The notes beneath the pieces are model-generated. The model did no database searches. It worked only from the letters and a program-made list of their open reading frames with translations, and was not told the DNA's origin. Position numbers and translations under genes: made by a program. From Candidatus Hydrothermales bacterium (GTDB lineage: Bacteria > Hydrothermota > Hydrothermia > Hydrothermales > JAJRUZ01): a stretch of 64,000 nucleotides of DNA. The DNA is taken from contig JBCNVI010000006.1 in NCBI GenBank assembly GCA_039630235.1, forward strand, positions 3,022 to 67,021, in the 5' to 3' direction. Shown here piece by piece: positions 34,058 through 43,623 of the stretch. How positions within the stretch are numbered: the first letter of the stretch is position 1; every line of letters starts with the position of its first letter.

Positions 34058-35006
34058 TGAGGGGATGAGTGGAAGTTTAAAGATATTTTCAGCTCCTGAT
34101 GTTCTCCAACTTATATCACAACAGAAAAAAAAGGGGGTAGTTTACTTTTATAGGGGAAAAACAGAGGCAGCAATAGGATTTGAAGATGGAAAAGTAGTAG
34201 CCGCCTATATAATAAGAGAGGGAGATTTTGAAACGCTTGAAAATTTTCTTGTAAGGTCAGGTATTGTATCAGAACAAGATTTTAAAACTGCAAAGGAAAT
34301 CCGGGAAGATACAGGAGAACCAATTGAAGAAATTCTTATAAGAGCAGGTGTTATAACTTCTGATGATCTTATTGATATAATTACCTTTAAAATTCAGGAA
34401 GTTATAGATGAAATAGTCACTTGGAGAGATGGGATTTATAAGTTTGAACCAGATAAGGAAATTTATAAATTTTCAAAGGTAAAATTAAGTTTGTCTTTAG
34501 ATTCTTTACTGATGGAGGCTGCATGGCATCAAGATGAATGGCCGAGAATAAAAGAAAAAATTAAAAGCTCTGACATGATTTTTAAAATTTCAGAAAAACC
34601 TTATCTTGAGCTTGAATTAGAAAAAGACGAAAAAAAAGTTCTTAAACTTATTAATGGAAAAAGAACCGTTCAGGAAATTGTCAATACAAGTGGTCTTGGA
34701 AAATTCAGAACTTACTATGCTCTCTTTAGACTCTATGAGATGGGAAGAATTGAACCAGTAGAAGAATCTATTGAAAAACCCGAAACAGTTAAACAAATTA
34801 TAAAGAGAGAAAAGTCTAAAATTGAGGAAAAAACTACTTTTAAACTTACTCCTAAACAACTCTATGTATCTTTAGCAGTTATTTCCCTTTTACTTTTTTT
34901 AATTTTTAGAATTGACAAAAGATGGATTTTTCCTGTTGTTGATAGAATTATTCCTGAATATAAATTAGAAGAAATAGATGAAAGTTTATTTAAAATCTCC
35001 CCATGA
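34044..35006 (+). CDS. DUF4388 (PatA-like) domain protein with C-terminal membrane anchor
   Basis: A 320-residue protein whose first ~100 residues match the DUF4388/PatA N-terminal family (GSLKIFSAPDVLQLI, GVVYFYRGKTEAAIGFEDGKVVAAYI), found in response regulators and signalling proteins of delta-proteobacteria and relatives. A helical middle and a winged-helix-like segment near 205-240 (LINGKRTVQEIVNTSGLGKF) precede one membrane helix at about 270-290. It overlaps both the TPR membrane gene (14 bases) and meaB (four bases). A role linking signalling to its membrane neighbour is inference. Confidence 0.7.
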   Translation: MKTFSEGMSGSLKIFSAPDVLQLISQQKKKGVVYFYRGKTEAAIGFEDGKVVAAYIIREGDFETLENFLVRSGIVSEQDFKTAKEIREDTGEPIEEILIRAGVITSDDLIDIITFKIQEVIDEIVTWRDGIYKFEPDKEIYKFSKVKLSLSLDSLLMEAAWHQDEWPRIKEKIKSSDMIFKISEKPYLELELEKDEKKVLKLINGKRTVQEIVNTSGLGKFRTYYALFRLYEMGRIEPVEESIEKPETVKQIIKREKSKIEEKTTFKLTPKQLYVSLAVISLLLFLIFRIDKRWIFPVVDRIIPEYKLEEIDESLFKISP

Positions 35007-35929
35007 ATTATAAAAGAGAACTTTCAAAACTTATAACAAAAATTGAAAATTTTGAGAAACTTGACTCTGAAGTTTTAAAAAAGATATTTGAAAGAGAGGG
35101 GAAGGCACATAGAATTGGTTTTACAGGACCACCTGGAGCTGGAAAAAGCACTTTAACAGATAAAATAGCTTCATTACTTGCAGACGAAAACAAAAAGGTT
35201 GGAATAATAGCAGTTGACCCCACAAGCCCATTTACAGGTGGAGCTATACTTGGAGATAGAATAAGAATGGAAGAATCTTCAAAAAGAGGTATATTTATAA
35301 GAAGTCTTGGGTCAAGGGGAGGGATAGGCGGTTTATCCAGGAGAACCTATCTTTCTAGTTTATCTATGGAAGCCTTTGGAATGGATTACATAATTATTGA
35401 AACTGTTGGAGTCGGACAAATTGATTTAGAGATTAGGTTCGTCGCTGACACAACTGTAGTAGTTCTAACACCTGAATCAGGAGACTACATTCAAGCGATG
35501 AAAGCAGGTCTTATGGAAATCGGTGATATTTATGTAGTTAATAAGGCCGATAGACCTGGAGCTGAAGAAATTAAGAGGGAAATAGAGTTTGTCCTTTCAT
35601 TTTTACCTTATTCTGATTGGAATAAAAGGGTTTTACTTTCAAGTGGACTTAGAGGGGATGGCATAGAAGAATTAAAAAAAGAGATAGTAAATCATCAAAA
35701 TTACTTAGAATCAACGAAGAAGAAGGAAAAAATTGTTAAAGAAAGAAGAAAAAGATTTTTAAAAGATTTCTTAAGGGATGAAATATGGGATCAAATTGAT
35801 CTTTTACTTGAAAAAAACGGTCTTATTGAAAAATTCTTGGCTGATATCGAACTCGGTAAATCCCTTGATGATATAAAGAAAGATTTTTATAACTTTTTAA
35901 AGAAGGGGTTAGATTCCCCCTTAATTTAA
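35003..35929 (+). CDS. meaB: Methylmalonyl-CoA mutase-associated GTPase MeaB
   Basis: MeaB is a G3E P-loop GTPase that loads and protects the cobalamin cofactor of methylmalonyl-CoA mutase. The 308-residue protein has Walker [10 protein letters not shown] (near residue 42), the switch segment [19 protein letters not shown], the ETVGVGQ Walker B region and the NKAD guanine-specificity motif. The mutase gene follows 11 bases later, matching function. It starts four bases inside the DUF4388 gene. Confidence 0.95.
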   Translation: MNYKRELSKLITKIENFEKLDSEVLKKIFEREGKAHRIGFTGPPGAGKSTLTDKIASLLADENKKVGIIAVDPTSPFTGGAILGDRIRMEESSKRGIFIRSLGSRGGIGGLSRRTYLSSLSMEAFGMDYIIIETVGVGQIDLEIRFVADTTVVVLTPESGDYIQAMKAGLMEIGDIYVVNKADRPGAEEIKREIEFVLSFLPYSDWNKRVLLSSGLRGDGIEELKKEIVNHQNYLESTKKKEKIVKERRKRFLKDFLRDEIWDQIDLLLEKNGLIEKFLADIELGKSLDDIKKDFYNFLKKGLDSPLI

Positions 35930-35940
35930 AATTTAAAAAC

Positions 35941-37617
35941 ATGGATTTAGAGAGAATTTTAGAGGAAAAAAGAAGATGGGAAAAGGAATGTGCCTTAAGG
36001 TATAAGGATCAAAAGGAAAGATATAGGACAATTTCAGGGCTTGAGATAAAAAATCTTTATACACCTTTTGATATTAAAGATCTTGACTACTTGAAAGATC
36101 TTGGGTTTCCAGGGGAGTATCCTTTTACAAGAGGAATACACGGAAATATGTATAGGGGAAAGTTATGGACAATTAGACAATTTTCAGGTTTCGGTACAGC
36201 CAAAGATACAAATGAGAGGTTCAAATTTCTTTTAAAACACGGTCAAACGGGACTTTCTACTGCCTTTGATATGCCAACTCTTATGGGTTTAGATTCTGAC
36301 CATCCCTTAGCAGAGGGAGAAATAGGTAGAGAGGGAGTTGCTGTAGATACATTAAAAGATTTTGAAATTCTCTTTGATGGTATACCTCTTGATAAGGTTT
36401 CTACATCCTTCACTATAAATTCACCTGCTTCTATAATACTTGCTATGTATATAGCTGTAGGAGAAAAACAAGGTGTCCCTTCCCACCTTTTAAGAGGTAC
36501 CATTCAGAACGATATATTAAAAGAATATCATGCTCAAAATGAATGGATTTTCCCTCCAGAGCCTTCTATTAAAATAATTACAGATATTTTTGAATTTGCA
36601 AAAGATCATCTTCCTAAGTTTAATACAATTTCGATTTCAGGCTATCACATAAGGGAGGCAGGATCAACAGCTGTTCAGGAACTTGCCTTTACTCTTGCAG
36701 ATGGTTTTGCCTATGTTGAGGCAGGAATTAGAAGAGGACTTGATGTAGATGAGTTTGCAAGTAGACTCTCTTTTTTCTTCAACGCTCATATGGATTTCTT
36801 TGAAGAAATAGCAAAGTTTAGAGCAGCAAGGAGAATATGGGCAAGAGAAATGAAAGAAAGATATAAAGCTAAGGATCCAAGATCCCTTATGCTGAGATTT
36901 CACACTCAAACGGCAGGTTGTTCTCTTCAGGCACAACAGCCACTTGTGAACATAATAAGAACAACTTTAGAGGCACTCTCAGCAGTTTTAGGTGGAACTC
37001 AAAGCCTTCACACCAATTCCTATGATGAGGCTCTCCAACTTCCGGCAGATCTACCAGCTATTATATCTTTAAGAACCCAGCAAGTTATAGCTTATGAATC
37101 TGGGGTCATAAACACTGTTGATCCTCTTGCGGGAAGTTATTTTGTAGAAGCTTTGACAAATAAAATGGAGGAAGAGGCTTATAAATATTTTGATGAGATT
37201 CTTAAAAAGGGTAATGGTTCATTCTTAGATGGAGTTCTTAAGGGAATTGAGGAGGGCTATTTTAAAAGGGAGATAGCTAATGCCGCATATGAATTTCAAA
37301 AGAGAGTTGAGTCAGGTGATTATATAATTGTGGGGGTTAATAAGTTCGTTGATCCTGAGGAAAAAATTGAGGTTCCACCCTTCCGGATTGATCCTGATAT
37401 TGAAAGAAAACAGATAGAATTTCTACGTAAGGTGAAATCAGAGAGGGATAACATAGCCGTAAAAAATGCTCTAAATTCTCTCAAAAGGGCAGCAGAAAGA
37501 GGAGATAATTTAATGCCTTATATTATAGAGTGTGTGAAAAGGTACGCAACTGAGGGTGAAATTGTTGATACTTTAAAGGCTGTCTACGGGGTCTATAGGG
37601 AAAAAATAGTTGTTTAA
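35941..37617 (+). CDS. Methylmalonyl-CoA mutase, large (substrate-binding) subunit
   Basis: The catalytic TIM-barrel subunit of a B12-dependent methylmalonyl-CoA mutase (558 residues). Family segments include [20 protein letters not shown] near residue 60, [19 protein letters not shown] and [11 protein letters not shown]. The C-terminal B12-binding domain with DxHxxG is absent, so a separate small subunit is needed; none is in the window. It interconverts methylmalonyl-CoA and succinyl-CoA for propionate or branched-chain catabolism or synthesis. It lies directly after meaB. The related isobutyryl-CoA mutase is an alternative. Confidence 0.92.
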   Translation: MDLERILEEKRRWEKECALRYKDQKERYRTISGLEIKNLYTPFDIKDLDYLKDLGFPGEYPFTRGIHGNMYRGKLWTIRQFSGFGTAKDTNERFKFLLKHGQTGLSTAFDMPTLMGLDSDHPLAEGEIGREGVAVDTLKDFEILFDGIPLDKVSTSFTINSPASIILAMYIAVGEKQGVPSHLLRGTIQNDILKEYHAQNEWIFPPEPSIKIITDIFEFAKDHLPKFNTISISGYHIREAGSTAVQELAFTLADGFAYVEAGIRRGLDVDEFASRLSFFFNAHMDFFEEIAKFRAARRIWAREMKERYKAKDPRSLMLRFHTQTAGCSLQAQQPLVNIIRTTLEALSAVLGGTQSLHTNSYDEALQLPADLPAIISLRTQQVIAYESGVINTVDPLAGSYFVEALTNKMEEEAYKYFDEILKKGNGSFLDGVLKGIEEGYFKREIANAAYEFQKRVESGDYIIVGVNKFVDPEEKIEVPPFRIDPDIERKQIEFLRKVKSERDNIAVKNALNSLKRAAERGDNLMPYIIECVKRYATEGEIVDTLKAVYGVYREKIVV

Positions 37618-37637
37618 GAGAGAAGTTGGAATTTACT

Positions 37638-37931
37638 ATGTTTGTTGCAATTAACAGAATTTTTGTAAAAAGGGAGTTTCGTAAGGATTTTGAGGAAAGA
37701 TTTAAAAATAGGAAAAGACTTGTTGAGAAACAGGAGGGTTTTATAAGGATTGAGATTTTGAGGCCCCTTCAGGGTGAAGATTACCTGGTTATAACTTATT
37801 GGAAAACTGAGGAGGATTTTTTAAGATGGGTTAATTCAGAGGATTTTAAGAAGGCACATCAAGATTCGCCTCCTTCTTATATTTTTTCAAGGCCTAATGA
37901 GTTTTCAGCTTATGAAGTAGTTGAATTTTAA
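37638..37931 (+). CDS. Antibiotic-biosynthesis-monooxygenase (ABM) fold protein, HmoA-like
   Basis: A 97-residue ferredoxin-like-fold protein. FVAINRIFVKREFRKDFEERF and FIRIEILRPLQGEDYLVITYWKTEEDFLRWV match ABM/heme-degrading monooxygenase relatives. Key heme or substrate ligands cannot be verified. The frame can be extended upstream to a TTG at 37626, but ATG 37638 fits the usual family N-terminus. It follows the mutase by 20 bases and precedes the ureohydrolase by none, so it is in the same unit. Enzymatic activity is uncertain. Confidence 0.65.
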   Translation: MFVAINRIFVKREFRKDFEERFKNRKRLVEKQEGFIRIEILRPLQGEDYLVITYWKTEEDFLRWVNSEDFKKAHQDSPPSYIFSRPNEFSAYEVVEF

Positions 37932-38714
37932 GTGAAATTTTTTGGAAAAGATAAGGTTGGTTCAGATATTGTAATAAAGGGGGTGCCTTTTGAGCATGTT
38001 TCTCCCTTTTCAGGTTGTGCCTTAGGTCCAAGTTTTTTAAGGTACTGTTCAGAGTACATCGAAACAAAGAGTTTTTATTTTAATAAATTTTGTGAGGATT
38101 TTGAGGATAGGGGAGATATCCCTTGTTTTGGTGTTGATCTAAAAGAGGCGGGTAGGTTGATAGAGGAAAGTGTTCTTGAAATTATCAGTAGTAAAAAGAC
38201 TGTAATTTTTGTAGGTGGTGATCATACAATAACTTTTTTTATATTAAGAACTATAAAAAAGATTATTCCGGATATAAAAGTTTTAGTTTTTGATGCTCAT
38301 ACGGATTTTAGGGATTCTTTTATGGATTCTAAAATTAACCATGCTACGTGGTTAAGAGTGCTTTATGAAGAAAAAGTTTTAAGGGAGAATGAGGTATTTT
38401 TATTTGGTATAAGGGAGAATTTTCCTGAGACGCCGTTTAAAGTTTTAAACAAAATTGATTTAGCTAGTTTAGGTGGAAGGTTTTATCTTTCTTTTGATCT
38501 TGATGTTTTAGATCCTAGTGTATTTCCTTCTGTTACGAATCCTGTTCCGGGTGGGTTTAGTTTAAAAGAGATAATAGAGATTTTAAAAGAAATAAAAGAT
38601 GTTATTACTTTTGCAGATTTTGTTGAGTATAATCCTTTGAGGGGAGATGCGATTCTTTCAGGTATCAATTTTTCAACTTTGATTCGTGAATTCATCGTAA
38701 TAAAGTCTTTATAA
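37932..38714 (+). CDS. Ureohydrolase family protein (agmatinase/arginase/formimidoylglutamase-like)
   Basis: A 260-residue binuclear-manganese hydrolase starting at GTG directly after the preceding stop. Metal ligands are intact: His98 in VGGDHT, Asp121, His123 and Asp125 in DAHTD, and Asp189/Asp191 in SFDLDVLDPS. The length fits arginase-type or agmatinase enzymes that release urea or formamide from guanidino or formimidoyl substrates. Substrate is uncertain; agmatinase would give putrescine for polyamines. It ends the plus-strand mutase unit. Confidence 0.82.
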   Translation: MKFFGKDKVGSDIVIKGVPFEHVSPFSGCALGPSFLRYCSEYIETKSFYFNKFCEDFEDRGDIPCFGVDLKEAGRLIEESVLEIISSKKTVIFVGGDHTITFFILRTIKKIIPDIKVLVFDAHTDFRDSFMDSKINHATWLRVLYEEKVLRENEVFLFGIRENFPETPFKVLNKIDLASLGGRFYLSFDLDVLDPSVFPSVTNPVPGGFSLKEIIEILKEIKDVITFADFVEYNPLRGDAILSGINFSTLIREFIVIKSL

Positions 38715-38720
38715 TGTAGG

Positions 38721-39255
38721 ATAATTATTGCTTTAATTTTAATATCTTACTTATTATTAACGTATTCTGACACTTTAAAAACATCTCAACTTACAGATAA
38801 AAAAGATAGTTATACTAAAAAAAGTCATTATATTGAACTTTTAGGTCAGGGTTTACTTTTTTCTCGAAATTATGATTATAGATTAAAAAAATTTAAGTGC
38901 TAGAGTAGGTATAGGCATTCTACCAATACCTGAGTTTTCGCTTCCTCCTCTTTTTTCTTCTTATTATTCCTCTTCAATTTTTAATAATTCATTTCCTGCT
39001 ATTCCTATTTTTCCGGTTTCATTAAATTTTTTATTTGAAATAGTAAATTCTCATTATTTTGAGGTTAGTTTTGGTTCTACCTTTATTATTATTCCACTTC
39101 CAACTCTAAATTTAGGATACTGGTATCAATCTGAAAGGCCTGGTGGTTTAATATTTAGAATTAGCTTTACACCAACAATTTTTATTTACGGTGACTTCAA
39201 CACGATGATTTCAATTATACCCTGGGGTGGAATTTCTTTTTTCTATGAGGAATAA
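38721..39255 (+). pseudogene. Broken outer-membrane beta-barrel-like gene
   Basis: No intact ORF covers this stretch, but two frames join into one protein. Frame one, from ATA at 38721, has a signal-like start (RIIIALILISYLLL) and then HYIELLGQGLLFSRNYDYRL before a stop at 38901. Frame two, shifted by one base at the A7 run 38885-38891, continues LSARVGIGILPIPE and many aromatic beta strands to TAA at 39253. The joint resembles barrel proteins with a NYDYR...LSARVG segment. A TATAAT at 38710-38715 sits where a leaderless start would be, but the codon there is ATA, not ATG. The lost start plus the frameshift suggests a real pseudogene. Confidence 0.65.
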
Positions 39256-39261
39256 ATAAGA

Positions 39262-39337
39262 TCGGGGCGCGGGGATTTGAACCCCGGACCTCTACCACCC
39301 CAAGGTAGCGCGCTAATCCGGACTGCGCTACGCCCCG
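39262..39337 (-). tRNA. tRNA-Pro (anticodon GGG)
   Basis: A complete cloverleaf on the minus strand: acceptor stem CGGGGCG/CGCCCCG, D-arm GCGC...GCGC, anticodon stem CTACC/GGTAG around loop TTGGGGT (anticodon GGG, proline codon CCC/CCT), a five-base variable loop, and T-arm CGGGG/CCCCG with loop TTCAAAT. The discriminator is A at 39262; CCA is not encoded (TCT follows), so it must be added by an enzyme. It lies 47 bases after the queE stop. Confidence 0.95.
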
Positions 39338-39384
39338 ATTTCATAATATTATAAAAAAACATCAACAAAAAATCAATAACTAAA

Positions 39385-40053
39385 CTATTTTACTCCCATC
39401 AAAATATGTAACCTGTCAGTATACCTAAACCCATACCTCCTCGATAAATCATAAACTAACCTCCTTTTCTCCCTTAACTCTAAGTAACTCTTTCCCTCAG
39501 GCATCAAAAATATCCTCCTATTTTCAATACCGACTTTTTCCTTCAAATCAATCACCTCAATTAAATCCCTCTCACTTTTTATAACAAACTTAAAAATTAC
39601 CCTCTCCCTCTCATTAAAACTCCTTAAAACATCTGACTTTATACTCTTTTTTAAACTGTTACCAGAATTCGAAAGCTTCGGAGAAACATTAAAATAAACC
39701 TTCTCCGGCAAAAAACTTTGAATCGTTCCATTAGTCTCTACCTCAATATCAAAGTTTATATTCAAAAGATCTTCTATAAGAGGAAAAAATCTCTTTTCCC
39801 AAAGAAGAGGCTCACCTCCTGTAACTATAAGATGCTTAATACCATAACTTAGTATCTTTTCCTTTAGCTCATCTAAAGACTTCCACATAAACTCTACTTT
39901 TCCCTTCCAAGTATAATCTGAATCACACCAAGTACACCTTAAATTACAAAAGGCAAGTCTTAGAAAAACTGAGGGGGTACCAGAAAAAGGACCCTCACCC
40001 TGTATAGATTTAAAAATCTCTACAACTGGTAAACTATCTTTCTCTCTACTCAA
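39385..40053 (-). CDS. queE: 7-carboxy-7-deazaguanine synthase
   Basis: QueE is a radical SAM enzyme that converts 6-carboxytetrahydropterin to 7-carboxy-7-deazaguanine on the way to queuosine in tRNA. The 222-residue protein has the cluster-binding Cys36-x3-Cys40-x2-Cys43 (CNLRCTWCD), an FxxIQGEGPFSGTPSVF N-terminus and the GGEPLLW glycine motif. It overlaps queD by eight bases. Neither queC nor queF is in the window. Confidence 0.94.
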   Translation of the reverse strand: MSREKDSLPVVEIFKSIQGEGPFSGTPSVFLRLAFCNLRCTWCDSDYTWKGKVEFMWKSLDELKEKILSYGIKHLIVTGGEPLLWEKRFFPLIEDLLNINFDIEVETNGTIQSFLPEKVYFNVSPKLSNSGNSLKKSIKSDVLRSFNERERVIFKFVIKSERDLIEVIDLKEKVGIENRRIFLMPEGKSYLELREKRRLVYDLSRRYGFRYTDRLHILMGVK

Positions 40054-40429
40054 AATAGATTGCGTGAGAAAAGGGAGTTTCTTCTATCTTTACACTCTTT
40101 ACTTTTAATCCCCTTTCTTTAAATTTTTCAAAAGTCCACTTGGATAAATTCTCTGCAGTAGGATTAAAGGGCAAACTTATAACTCCCTCTTTCTCCTCAA
40201 ATCTTTTATCATCCCTGTGCTTAAAAAAGACATGATCAGGAAAAACTTCTTTTATAATAAATTCAATCTCTTCAAAGTCCTTTCCCATTCCTCTTTCATC
40301 TAGTTCATCAAACTGAATTTCAACTTCTATCCAATAGGTATGGCCGTGGGGGTAAGCACATTTACCCTCATAATTAAAAAGCATATGCCCAATTTCTCTT
40401 TTTACTCTTTTTCTCAAAATCCAGGGCAT
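40046..40429 (-). CDS. queD: 6-carboxy-5,6,7,8-tetrahydropterin synthase
   Basis: QueD makes 6-carboxytetrahydropterin from dihydroneopterin triphosphate, the substrate of QueE. The 127-residue protein has the zinc ligands His15 in IGHML, His28 and His30 in PHGHTY, and the catalytic Cys24; NPTAENLSKW is the family signature. It starts five bases after rpmI and overlaps queE, an unusual attachment of queuosine genes to a ribosomal unit. Confidence 0.93.
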   Translation of the reverse strand: MPWILRKRVKREIGHMLFNYEGKCAYPHGHTYWIEVEIQFDELDERGMGKDFEEIEFIIKEVFPDHVFFKHRDDKRFEEKEGVISLPFNPTAENLSKWTFEKFKERGLKVKSVKIEETPFSHAIYFE

Positions 40430-40434
40430 TTTAA

Positions 40435-40629
40435 CTAAACTTCAATTAATCTCTTAATTCGCTTTGCATCTTCACCTTCTAAATAATCAGCCTTCCTTAA
40501 TCTTCTCTTTCTTTTTGCGTTCTTGCTCCCAGCCAAGTGAGAATGAAAAGAATGAAAATGCTTAACCTTTCCTTTCTTAGTTAACCTAAATCTTTTTTTT
40601 GCCGCCTTTTTTGACTTTAACTTGGGCAT
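40435..40629 (-). CDS. rpmI: 50S ribosomal protein L35
   Basis: A 64-residue basic protein. PKLKSKKAAKKRFRLTKKGK is the L35 signature, and HSHLAGSKNAKRKRRLRK follows. In most bacteria rpmI sits between infC and rplT; here it lies between infA and queD. The 50-base gap before it lacks a Shine-Dalgarno site near the start and contains a T-arm-like hairpin nearly identical to the one before rplS. Confidence 0.95.
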   Translation of the reverse strand: MPKLKSKKAAKKRFRLTKKGKVKHFHSFHSHLAGSKNAKRKRRLRKADYLEGEDAKRIKRLIEV

Positions 40630-40650
40630 CTTTTTAAATCAATTCAACAA

Positions 40651-40667
40651 AAAGGAATAGAACCTCC
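40651..40667 (-). other. T-arm-like hairpin upstream of rpmI
   Basis: The minus strand reads GGAGG, the loop TTCTATT, then CCTTT, a five-base stem with two G-U pairs. It shares ACGGGAG and TTCTATTC with the element before rplS and lies at nearly the same distance (21 bases) from the start codon. See the family of five motifs in minus-strand gaps. Confidence 0.5.
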
Positions 40668-40679
40668 CGTAACCTAAAT

Positions 40680-40898
40680 TTAAGTTTTTCTATAAATTAT
40701 TCTTCCTCTTGTAAGATCATAAGGGGATAACTCAACTACAACTCTATCACCAGGGAGTATCTTAATAAAATTTAGTCTCATCTTACCAGAAAGATGACAC
40801 AAGACAATAGGACCTGCATCTAAGGCAACTCTAAACATGGTGTTTGGTAAAACCTCCTTAACTGTTCCCTCCATTCTTATTACACCCTTTTTAGACAT
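40680..40898 (-). CDS. infA: Translation initiation factor IF-1
   Basis: IF-1 occupies the ribosomal A site during initiation. The 72-residue OB-fold protein reads [20 protein letters not shown] and [20 protein letters not shown], typical of the family. It follows map by 11 bases, the common secY-adk-map-infA order. Confidence 0.96.
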   Translation of the reverse strand: MSKKGVIRMEGTVKEVLPNTMFRVALDAGPIVLCHLSGKMRLNFIKILPGDRVVVELSPYDLTRGRIIYRKT

Positions 40899-40909
40899 AC
40901 TTTCCCCCT

Positions 40910-41662
40910 TTAATTAAAATTTGCTGTTAAAATAATAGGTTCATCATCAACTAAAACGGTGTGTTCAAAATGAGCAGACGGTTTACCATCAAGTGTTACA
41001 ATAGTCCATTTATCATCAAGTACCTTAACTTCATGTGATCCCATGTTAACCATAGGTTCAATTGCTAAAACAAGACCCTTTTTTAAAAGGGGACCTTGTC
41101 CACTTTTTCCGTAATTCGGAACCATGGGCTCTTCGTGTAAATAGTACCCTATACCGTGACCAGCTAAATCTCTCACTACACTAAAACCGTGACTTTCAAC
41201 GTAGCTCTGTATTTCAAATCCAATATCGCCGACTCTTTTAAATGGTCTTGCTTGATTTATCCCAAGATATAGGGCTTTTTCTGTTACACTTATAAGTTTT
41301 TCAATTTCACTATCAACTTTACCAACTTTGTATGTTTTTGCCCCATCCCCAAAAAAGCCATTCTTATTAACACCCACGTCAATCTTTACTATACTGCCTT
41401 CTTCTAAAATTTTCTTGTCTGACGGTATACCGTGTACAACCTCATTGTCAACTGAAATACAGGCTGAAGCAGGAAAACCCTTATAGCCAAGAAACGCTGG
41501 TATCCCCCCCATTTTCCTTATCATCCTATCAATTATATCATTTAGCTTTTTTGTCGATACACCCGGTTTTATATACTCTTCTATATAAAATAAGACCTTG
41601 GCAACTATCTCCGAGGCCTTTTTTATATTCTCAATCTCCTCTTTTGACTTTAAAATTATCAT
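40910..41662 (-). CDS. map: Methionine aminopeptidase type I
   Basis: This enzyme removes the initiator methionine. The 250-residue protein keeps the five metal ligands Asp95, Asp106, His169, Glu202 and Glu233, and the substrate-side His77 in NEVVHGIP. No N-terminal extension is present, as for bacterial type Ia enzymes. It overlaps adk by four bases. Confidence 0.96.
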   Translation of the reverse strand: MIILKSKEEIENIKKASEIVAKVLFYIEEYIKPGVSTKKLNDIIDRMIRKMGGIPAFLGYKGFPASACISVDNEVVHGIPSDKKILEEGSIVKIDVGVNKNGFFGDGAKTYKVGKVDSEIEKLISVTEKALYLGINQARPFKRVGDIGFEIQSYVESHGFSVVRDLAGHGIGYYLHEEPMVPNYGKSGQGPLLKKGLVLAIEPMVNMGSHEVKVLDDKWTIVTLDGKPSAHFEHTVLVDDEPIILTANFN

Positions 41663-42291
41663 AGAAGTATCTTTCTAACTTTTTCATTTATCTCACCAAC
41701 GTCTCCCTTACCCTCTATAACTTTAAGAATACCTTTTTTTTCATAGTACTCCACGAGAGGATAGGTGTTCTCTTTAAAAACCCTCAATCTATTTCTTATT
41801 ACTTCCTCTTTATCATCATCCCTTGTTATAAGTTTAACGTTACATTGATCACAAACCTCGTCTCTGGCAGGAGGATCAAAGTTAAGGTTATATATCTTGT
41901 TACATTGTGGGCACAATCTTCTTGAAGTTAATCTTTTTATTATTTCTTCATCATCTATATCAAAGTAAATAACATGTGTTAGAGATTTATTTAAATTTTC
42001 TAACATTTTATCAAGAGCTTGGGCCTGGGCTAAGTTTCTGGGAAATCCGTCGAGGATGAAGCTATCAAGATCTGTTAGGGCATTTGCCACAATTTTAATC
42101 ATTATATCATCTGGAACGAGGACACCCTCTTCCATATATTTCTTTGCAATAGCACCTAGTTCTGTATTTTTCTTTACGTTTTCTCTAAGTAAATCTCCAG
42201 TAGATATAATAGGGATACCCATAATTTCAGAGAGTTTTTTTGCCTGTGTTCCTTTCCCTGCTCCTGGGGGACCTATAAAGAGAATCCTCAT
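41659..42291 (-). CDS. adk: Adenylate kinase, zinc-type lid
   Basis: The enzyme interconverts AMP, ADP and ATP. The 210-residue protein has the P-loop GPPGAGKGT (residues 7-15), the FILDGFPRNLAQ segment and a lid with CPQC...CDQC, a zinc-binding pattern common in Gram-positives and thermophiles. The start codon shares a base with the secY stop. Confidence 0.96.
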   Translation of the reverse strand: MRILFIGPPGAGKGTQAKKLSEIMGIPIISTGDLLRENVKKNTELGAIAKKYMEEGVLVPDDIMIKIVANALTDLDSFILDGFPRNLAQAQALDKMLENLNKSLTHVIYFDIDDEEIIKRLTSRRLCPQCNKIYNLNFDPPARDEVCDQCNVKLITRDDDKEEVIRNRLRVFKENTYPLVEYYEKKGILKVIEGKGDVGEINEKVRKILL

Positions 42292-43622
42292 TAACCTCTT
42301 CTTCCCTTGAACCTACCCTTTTGCAATAGTCCCTCGTATTGTCTTGTGAGAAGATGTGATTCAATTTGTTGGAGAGTATCCTGTGCTACTCCTATTATTA
42401 TTAAAAGTCTTGTTCCACCAAAATAGAAGGGGACATTTGTAATTCTTGAAATGTAATAGGGTAAAATTGCAACTAGAGCTATAAATATTCCTCCAGGTAA
42501 TAAAATTCTCTTTAAGACATTATCGATGTACTCTGCAGTTTTATCCCCTGCCCTCACCCCTGGTATGAAACCGGAGTATTTCTGCAAATTATCAGCTATT
42601 TCCTTAGGGTTTAAAACAACGGCTGTGTAAAAATAGTTAAAAAAAACAATAAGAATAGCATAGATTAAATCATATAAAAGATGGCCTGGGTTAAAAAGAT
42701 GAGTATAAATCATTATATCGTGTAGTTGAGGGAAAAAAGAGCCTAAAGAATAGGGCAAAATCATTATGCTTTGAGCGAAAATTATAGCCATTACACCTGC
42801 AAGTGTCATTTTAAGAGGTAAATAAGTTGAGGAACCTCCGTAAACCCTTCTTCCGATTACTCTTCTTGCATATTGAATAGGAATTCTTCTTGAAGAAAGA
42901 TTAACGTAAACAATTGAGTATGTAAGTAGAAACAGTATAGAAAGGGCAAAGAAAAGGCCTGCTAGTGATATTGCGCCGCTTCTTAATAGGTTAAAGGTTT
43001 GTAAGACTTCTTGAGGAACTGTATCAAGAGAACCAACAAAAATAAGCATAGAGGCTCCATTTCCGATACCTCTTTCTGTAATTTGTTCTCCTAACCACAT
43101 ACAAAAAACAGCACCTGCAGAAAGTGTAATAACGGTTAAAAGGGTAAAACCCAGACCAGGATTTGGGACAATTGGGGCTCCTGAAGGTGAAGTAAATCTT
43201 GTTAAAAGGGAGGCAATACCAAAAGATTGGATTGCAGCAACAAATACGGTTAAATATCTTGTCCACTGTTCGATTCTTCTTCTTCCAGCCTCTCCTTCTC
43301 TTTGAATTTTCTCTAAATAAGGAACAGATGTTGTGAGAATCTGAAATATAATAGAGGAGGATATGTAAGGCATTATTCCAATGCCTAAAATAGAGGCTCT
43401 TGAAAGAGCTCCACCAACAAAAAGGTCAAATAAACCGAGAAATGAACCTCTCAGTTGCTGTGCAAAAAGTTCTCCCAGCGCCTTTACGTCGATTCCAGGG
43501 ATAGGTATGTGTGTTCCTAACCTAAAAATAACAAGAACAAGTGCTGTAAACAAAAATCTCTCTTTTAAATCCTTTATTTTGAAAATATTTTTTATTCTTT
43601 CAATTGTGGGTTCCTTTGCCAT
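42291..43622 (-). CDS. secY: Preprotein translocase subunit SecY
   Basis: SecY is the channel of the SecYEG translocon. The 443-residue protein has ten predicted helices, an N-terminal LGTHIPIPGID segment, the plug-region GGALSRASILGIGIMPYISSS and the conserved cytoplasmic loop GFIPGVRAGDKTAEY. Its partner secG is at 14044. It starts one base after rplO. Confidence 0.97.
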   Translation of the reverse strand: MAKEPTIERIKNIFKIKDLKERFLFTALVLVIFRLGTHIPIPGIDVKALGELFAQQLRGSFLGLFDLFVGGALSRASILGIGIMPYISSSIIFQILTTSVPYLEKIQREGEAGRRRIEQWTRYLTVFVAAIQSFGIASLLTRFTSPSGAPIVPNPGLGFTLLTVITLSAGAVFCMWLGEQITERGIGNGASMLIFVGSLDTVPQEVLQTFNLLRSGAISLAGLFFALSILFLLTYSIVYVNLSSRRIPIQYARRVIGRRVYGGSSTYLPLKMTLAGVMAIIFAQSIMILPYSLGSFFPQLHDIMIYTHLFNPGHLLYDLIYAILIVFFNYFYTAVVLNPKEIADNLQKYSGFIPGVRAGDKTAEYIDNVLKRILLPGGIFIALVAILPYYISRITNVPFYFGGTRLLIIIGVAQDTLQQIESHLLTRQYEGLLQKGRFKGRRG

Positions 43623-43623
43623 T

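Noticed and set aside
38885-38891. Programmed frameshift signal in the barrel gene
   Set aside because: The A7 run alone could allow slippage, but the missing ATG start and absence of a downstream stimulatory structure make gene decay the simpler reading.
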